Shown here: in pieces, positions 13,008 through 15,462 of the stretch | How the letters are laid out: each line of letters opens with the position of its first letter | How positions within the stretch are numbered: the stretch's first letter is position 1 | Assembly (NCBI GenBank): GCA_031287135.1 | Contig: JAITTK010000112.1 | Span: 1 to 15,462 of the forward strand | DNA length: 15,462 nt | Origin: Candidatus Methanoplasma reticulitermitis | GTDB taxonomy: Archaea; Thermoplasmatota; Thermoplasmata; Methanomassiliicoccales; Methanomethylophilaceae | Direction: 5' to 3' | Program-made: the position numbers and the translations under genes | Notes under the pieces: model-generated | The model's database searches: none | Told to the model about the DNA's origin: nothing | Seen by the model: only the letters and a program-made list of their open reading frames with translations

Positions 13008-13358
13008 TCAAACTCGTTCCATCTTATCAAGGATGTTTTGACATCCGTTTCTCAGTTTGGGGATATCATTGATAACGGTATCTCGCAGTATCTTGATGTT
13101 CAGAGATCCATACTGATGTGCGATTATATCTCTCATCTTCGCGGCGCCTCTCCAATTCACCTCCGGATGTTCATCCTTGAAATCGGAAGAGAGACGTTTA
13201 TTGTATTCTCCGATCTGCGATATCATGAAAGCACATCCGTATTGTAATGGATGGTTCTCATGGAAATCTTCTATCTCCGAACCGTACAGTCGAACGAAGT
13301 ATTCCATTTCGTCACAGAAACCTATAATCGTCTTTAAAGTCTCAGACTCTTGCTTCAA
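13008..13358 (-). CDS. hepT: HepT-like HEPN-domain ribonuclease toxin
   Basis: 116 aa, all-helical HEPN fold (HepT, DUF86). The R-x4-H-x-Y RNase motif is intact: R76, H81 and Y83 in RDIIAHQY. In characterised MntA/HepT pairs this toxin cleaves RNA and is silenced by AMP added to the motif tyrosine by MntA. The frame is open to 13463, but the family begins near KQESETLKTI. TTG 13358 has AGGAGA about 8 nt upstream, inside the mntA coding region, giving a 17-nt overlap and tight coupling of antitoxin and toxin translation. It follows mntA on -. Confidence 0.88.
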   Translation of the reverse strand: MKQESETLKTIIGFCDEMEYFVRLYGSEIEDFHENHPLQYGCAFMISQIGEYNKRLSSDFKDEHPEVNWRGAAKMRDIIAHQYGSLNIKILRDTVINDIPKLRNGCQNILDKMERV

Positions 13359-13653
13359 AGACCAATCTCCTGTCGCGCAGAACCTCTTCAATGAAGGAAG
13401 GTCTGTAATCACTGCCTTCTGCGATGACATCCACATCCGTGCCGAATGCATCCTCCAAGTCATACAGAAACGATCCCAAACTCATTGCACCGCATCCTTC
13501 GGGAGGTACGACAAAGAAATCGATATCGCTTCCTTCGCGGTCATCACCGCGTGCTCTCGATCCGAACAGGTACACTCTGATGATCCCATGCTTTGCGGCG
13601 ATGGGTGCAACTGCCTCGCATATCTCTTCGAAGGTCGGTCTTGTCACACTCAT
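13342..13653 (-). CDS. mntA: MntA-like nucleotidyltransferase antitoxin
   Basis: 103 aa, minimal nucleotidyltransferase (MNT) domain: G31-S32-x10-D43-x-D45 in LFGSRARGDDREGSDIDFFV, and a third acidic position in TDVDVI (D73/D75). MntA transfers AMP from ATP to the HepT tyrosine and so neutralises it. All catalytic residues are present, so the pair is probably active. ATG 13653 lacks a clear Shine-Dalgarno. CATTATAGG on - (centred near 13682) is about 29 nt upstream, compatible with a near-leaderless mRNA. It is the first gene of the pair. It lies between the bacteriocin-like operon and the mrp operon, fitting an accessory segment. Confidence 0.88.
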   Translation of the reverse strand: MSVTRPTFEEICEAVAPIAAKHGIIRVYLFGSRARGDDREGSDIDFFVVPPEGCGAMSLGSFLYDLEDAFGTDVDVIAEGSDYRPSFIEEVLRDRRLVFEARV

Positions 13654-13880
13654 GTGTTCCGTATCGGTGAGACGGCCTATAATGATTGTGACGGCGGTTC
13701 ATACCCGTTCTAAAAGGAAATCATCACAGATTCGACGATTATCACATGAATGAATTAACAACGTCCAGAAGACCGGGGAATCGTTGGATTCCGAAAGGAG
13801 ATCGGGTGTTGTCTATTCATTCACGGACATTCATCTTCTGGTTTGTAAGGATATCCTGTTTTCAGAACAAGGACGGATCG

Positions 13881-13904
13881 GTTCCGATAACCCTATATCG
13901 GAAC
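13881..13904. promoter_or_regulatory. 24-bp palindrome over the TATA box of the mrp operon
   Basis: GTTCCGATA (13881-13889) and TATCGGAAC (13896-13904) are perfect 9-bp arms around ACCCTA. The right arm contains the likely TATA box (CTATATCGG, 13894-13901), so a protein bound here would block transcription of the ATPase gene at 13936. Confidence 0.55.
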
Positions 13905-13935
13905 TTGACAATCCGGTACCGCGGAGAAATAACAA

Positions 13936-14766
13936 ATGCCTAAACCGATGATGAGCAGCGAGGACATCCTCAGCGAGACGAAACTCCATGACAGCCTCTC
14001 CAGGATCAGACACGTCATAATCGTGATGAGCGGGAAGGGAGGGGTGGGGAAGAGCACGGTCTCGTCCAACCTTGCCCAGGCTCTTTCGCTGAAAGGGTAT
14101 CAGACGGGCCTGATGGACCTAGACATAACCGGCCCGAACATACCCAAGATGTTCCGGATAGAGGATGAGAAGCTCTATGCCAAAGAAGACAAACTGGTCC
14201 CCGTGTCCGTCCCCCCTTCCCTGAGCATCATGTCCATGGGTTTCCTGCTTCCCGATAAAGATTCAGCCATAATGTGGAGGGGGCCGATGAAAACCAGCGC
14301 GATAAGACAGTTCATAGAGGATGTGGAATGGGGGGATCTGGATTACCTCATAATCGACATGCCGCCCGGAACGGGGGACGAAGCCCTGTCCATCGTCCAG
14401 CTGATACCTAAAGCCGACGGTGTGGTCATAGTGACGACACCCCAGGATGTTGCTGTGCTCGACAGCAGGAAATCCATCACATTCGCATCTCAGGCGAATC
14501 TGCCGATAATCGGCCTTGTCGAGAACATGAGCGGATTCGTATGCCCGCACTGCGGCGAACTGACGGAGATCTTCGGATCCGGCGGCGGCGAGAAAACGGC
14601 GGAGGATCTCAAGATACGGTTCCTGGGCCGCGTGCCTCTCGAACCGGGAGTGGCGGTATCGGGGGATGCGGGGATGCCAATAGTCATCTCGGACCCTGAC
14701 TCAAAATCCGCTGTCGCATTCAACGGGATAGTGGACAAGATAATAAAAACGGTGGAGAAGAAATGA
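13936..14766 (+). CDS. Mrp/NBP35 family Fe-S cluster carrier ATPase
   Basis: 276 aa, ParA/MinD-like P-loop ATPase of the ApbC/Nbp35 group. It has the deviant Walker A SGKGGVGKST (32-41), switch II DMPPGTGD (141-148), and C-terminal C-P-H-C (C203 and C206), which binds a 4Fe-4S cluster at the dimer interface. It delivers Fe-S clusters to apo-proteins, important in Fe-S-rich methanogens. Start ATG 13936 has GGAGA about 9 nt upstream; later in-frame ATGs (13948 and 13951) are possible but less well placed. It overlaps the NifX-like gene by 4 nt (ATGA), so both are cotranslated. The palindrome at 13881-13904 is the likely control site. Confidence 0.95.
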   Translation: MPKPMMSSEDILSETKLHDSLSRIRHVIIVMSGKGGVGKSTVSSNLAQALSLKGYQTGLMDLDITGPNIPKMFRIEDEKLYAKEDKLVPVSVPPSLSIMSMGFLLPDKDSAIMWRGPMKTSAIRQFIEDVEWGDLDYLIIDMPPGTGDEALSIVQLIPKADGVVIVTTPQDVAVLDSRKSITFASQANLPIIGLVENMSGFVCPHCGELTEIFGSGGGEKTAEDLKIRFLGRVPLEPGVAVSGDAGMPIVISDPDSKSAVAFNGIVDKIIKTVEKK

Positions 14767-15104
14767 AAGTAGGTGTGATCGCGGAAGGAGACACGCTCGA
14801 ATCATACGTGGCGGAGGATTTCGGTCACGCCCCGTATTTCATGATCGTTGACGTGGACACGATGGACTATCAGGTGGTGGTCAACGAATATGCGGATTGC
14901 GAGGGTGCCGGGATGAAGGTCGCGGATGCGATAGTCGGGCTCGGGGTCGACGCGGTGATAACCGGCGGCATAGGGTCTCACGGACTCGATATACTCGCAA
15001 AGGCCGGCATACACGTCGCCTACGATGAAGAGGGAACCGTGGAAGAGTGCGTGAAAGATTTCAAAAGAAGATATGAATTGAAGAAGAGGTTCGAATCAGA
15101 CTGA
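14763..15104 (+). CDS. NifX/NifB-C-terminal-like (dinitrogenase Fe-Mo cofactor biosynthesis) protein
   Basis: 113 aa, single NifX-like domain: MKVGVIAEGDTLESYVAEDFGHAPYFMIVD at the N-terminus (DFGHAPYF is the family signature), VNEYADCEGAGMKVADAIVGLGVDAVITGGIGSHGLDIL in the middle, and a charged tail. Such small proteins bind Fe-S or metal-cofactor precursors. Genomes without nitrogenase also carry them, often next to Mrp ATPases, as here, so a general Fe-S role is more likely than nitrogen fixation. Its ATG overlaps the ATPase stop. Its last 9 bp overlap the convergent queE gene. Confidence 0.9.
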   Translation: MKVGVIAEGDTLESYVAEDFGHAPYFMIVDVDTMDYQVVVNEYADCEGAGMKVADAIVGLGVDAVITGGIGSHGLDILAKAGIHVAYDEEGTVEECVKDFKRRYELKKRFESD

Positions 15105-15462
15105 TTTCATTTCCCCCCATATTATCTTATGGAGTTGGGGGAGGACCCTTACGTTCAGTTTCCTGTGGATGACCTCTTCGGCTATGGGGCGGAGATCCAT
15201 GCCGCCCACCGGACAGAATATAATGTTAGTGTCCACGGGATTCTCTCTCATGAAACGCATAGCGTAGTTCATGTCGATGCTGTCCCCTATGACGAACTTC
15301 AGCTGATCTTTCCTGCCGAGGTGGTCCAGATTGGATATGAGGTTCATATCGGACATGCCCGACGAGGGGCATTTGACATCCGCGCTTATGATTATCCTGT
15401 CATCTTTGGGTATAACGGATATGTCTCTCGATCCGTTTGTCTCGATGACGATCCTTTTGTCC
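15096..15462 (-). CDS. queE: 7-carboxy-7-deazaguanine synthase QueE, C-terminal part
   Basis: The frame is open from the window edge to the stop at 15096, giving 121 residues of a gene whose 5' part lies outside. Reading beyond the first in-window ATG (15356) gives RIVIETNGSRDISVIPKDDR then SADVKCPSSGMSD, and downstream LGRKDQLKFVIGD and NIIFCPVGGMDLRPIAEEVI. These are the conserved C-terminal blocks of QueE, a radical-SAM enzyme that contracts carboxytetrahydropterin to 7-carboxy-7-deazaguanine. In archaea the product feeds archaeosine at tRNA position 15. The Cys-x-x-x-Cys-x-x-Cys radical-SAM motif would be in the missing part. It is convergent with the NifX-like gene, with a 9-bp overlap. 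Confidence 0.9.
   Translation of the reverse strand, partial: DKRIVIETNGSRDISVIPKDDRIIISADVKCPSSGMSDMNLISNLDHLGRKDQLKFVIGDSIDMNYAMRFMRENPVDTNIIFCPVGGMDLRPIAEEVIHRKLNVRVLPQLHKIIWGEMKSV

Noticed and set aside
12723..13041. Two overlapping + strand frames (93 and 65 aa) after the last membrane protein
   Set aside because: No ribosome binding site, atypical composition and no domain; this stretch looks like decayed precursor-module DNA.
13177..13753. 178-aa and 109-aa + strand frames opposite mntA/hepT
   Set aside because: Antisense to clear MntA and HepT coding; no independent features.
15091..15101. GGTTCGAATC-like tRNA T-loop at the end of the NifX-like gene
   Set aside because: It is the coding sequence for the C-terminal RFESD; no acceptor or anticodon stems can be drawn around it.

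Overview
The window looks like chromosomal DNA of a methanogenic archaeon of the Thermoplasmata, most likely the order Methanomassiliicoccales. The signs are an archaeal tRNA-His without encoded CCA, TATA boxes about 25 nt upstream of starts (several genes look leaderless), RtcB, archaeal SepF, a Tma20-like PUA protein, an HTH_10 regulator, an MtaA/MtbA-type corrinoid:coenzyme M methyltransferase, an NBP35/Mrp ATPase and QueE for archaeosine. The order-level placement is inference.

Layout. (1) 1-4842: tRNA-His(GTG) followed by rtcB on +. On - is a tight operon, PUA protein > sepF > HD phosphohydrolase, whose end overlaps rtcB tail to tail. An HTH_10 regulator on + diverges from the operon. 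(2) 4894-8384: a - strand operon of an APC permease and a UroD-fold methyltransferase (probable methyl-substrate uptake and methyl transfer). It is divergent from an unrecognised Cys-motif protein, and the shared upstream region holds repeated ACATGT-type palindromes. (3) 8385-9775: an iron-sulfur flavoprotein and a VOC-fold protein, both on -, separated by about 400 bp rich in inverted repeats. (4) 10000-12880: the most interesting part, on +. Two tandem modules each hold a small double-glycine-leader precursor and a polytopic membrane protein. A third small membrane protein follows, then a relic of the same promoter and 5' UTR. The two precursors share an almost identical leader and have diverged hydrophobic, Gly/Ala-rich cores of 90 and 89 residues. 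The two membrane proteins are paralogs sharing an ungapped motif E-x4-C-x3-G-x2-H-x2-G-x2-EM-x3-N. I read this as an archaeal bacteriocin-like (archaeocin) locus with cognate immunity or partner proteins. No exporter/peptidase gene is in the window. (5) 13008-13653: a MntA/HepT-type (MNT/HEPN) toxin-antitoxin pair on -. (6) 13881-15462: an Mrp/NBP35 Fe-S carrier ATPase and a NifX/NifB-like protein, translationally coupled, with a 24-bp inverted repeat over their TATA box. They converge on queE, which runs off the window.

Regions 1, 2 and 6 look like ordinary core or metabolic genes. Region 4-5 looks accessory: modular duplication, decayed copies, lower apparent GC and a toxin-antitoxin pair. 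All functional calls come from reading the sequence; no database search was run.
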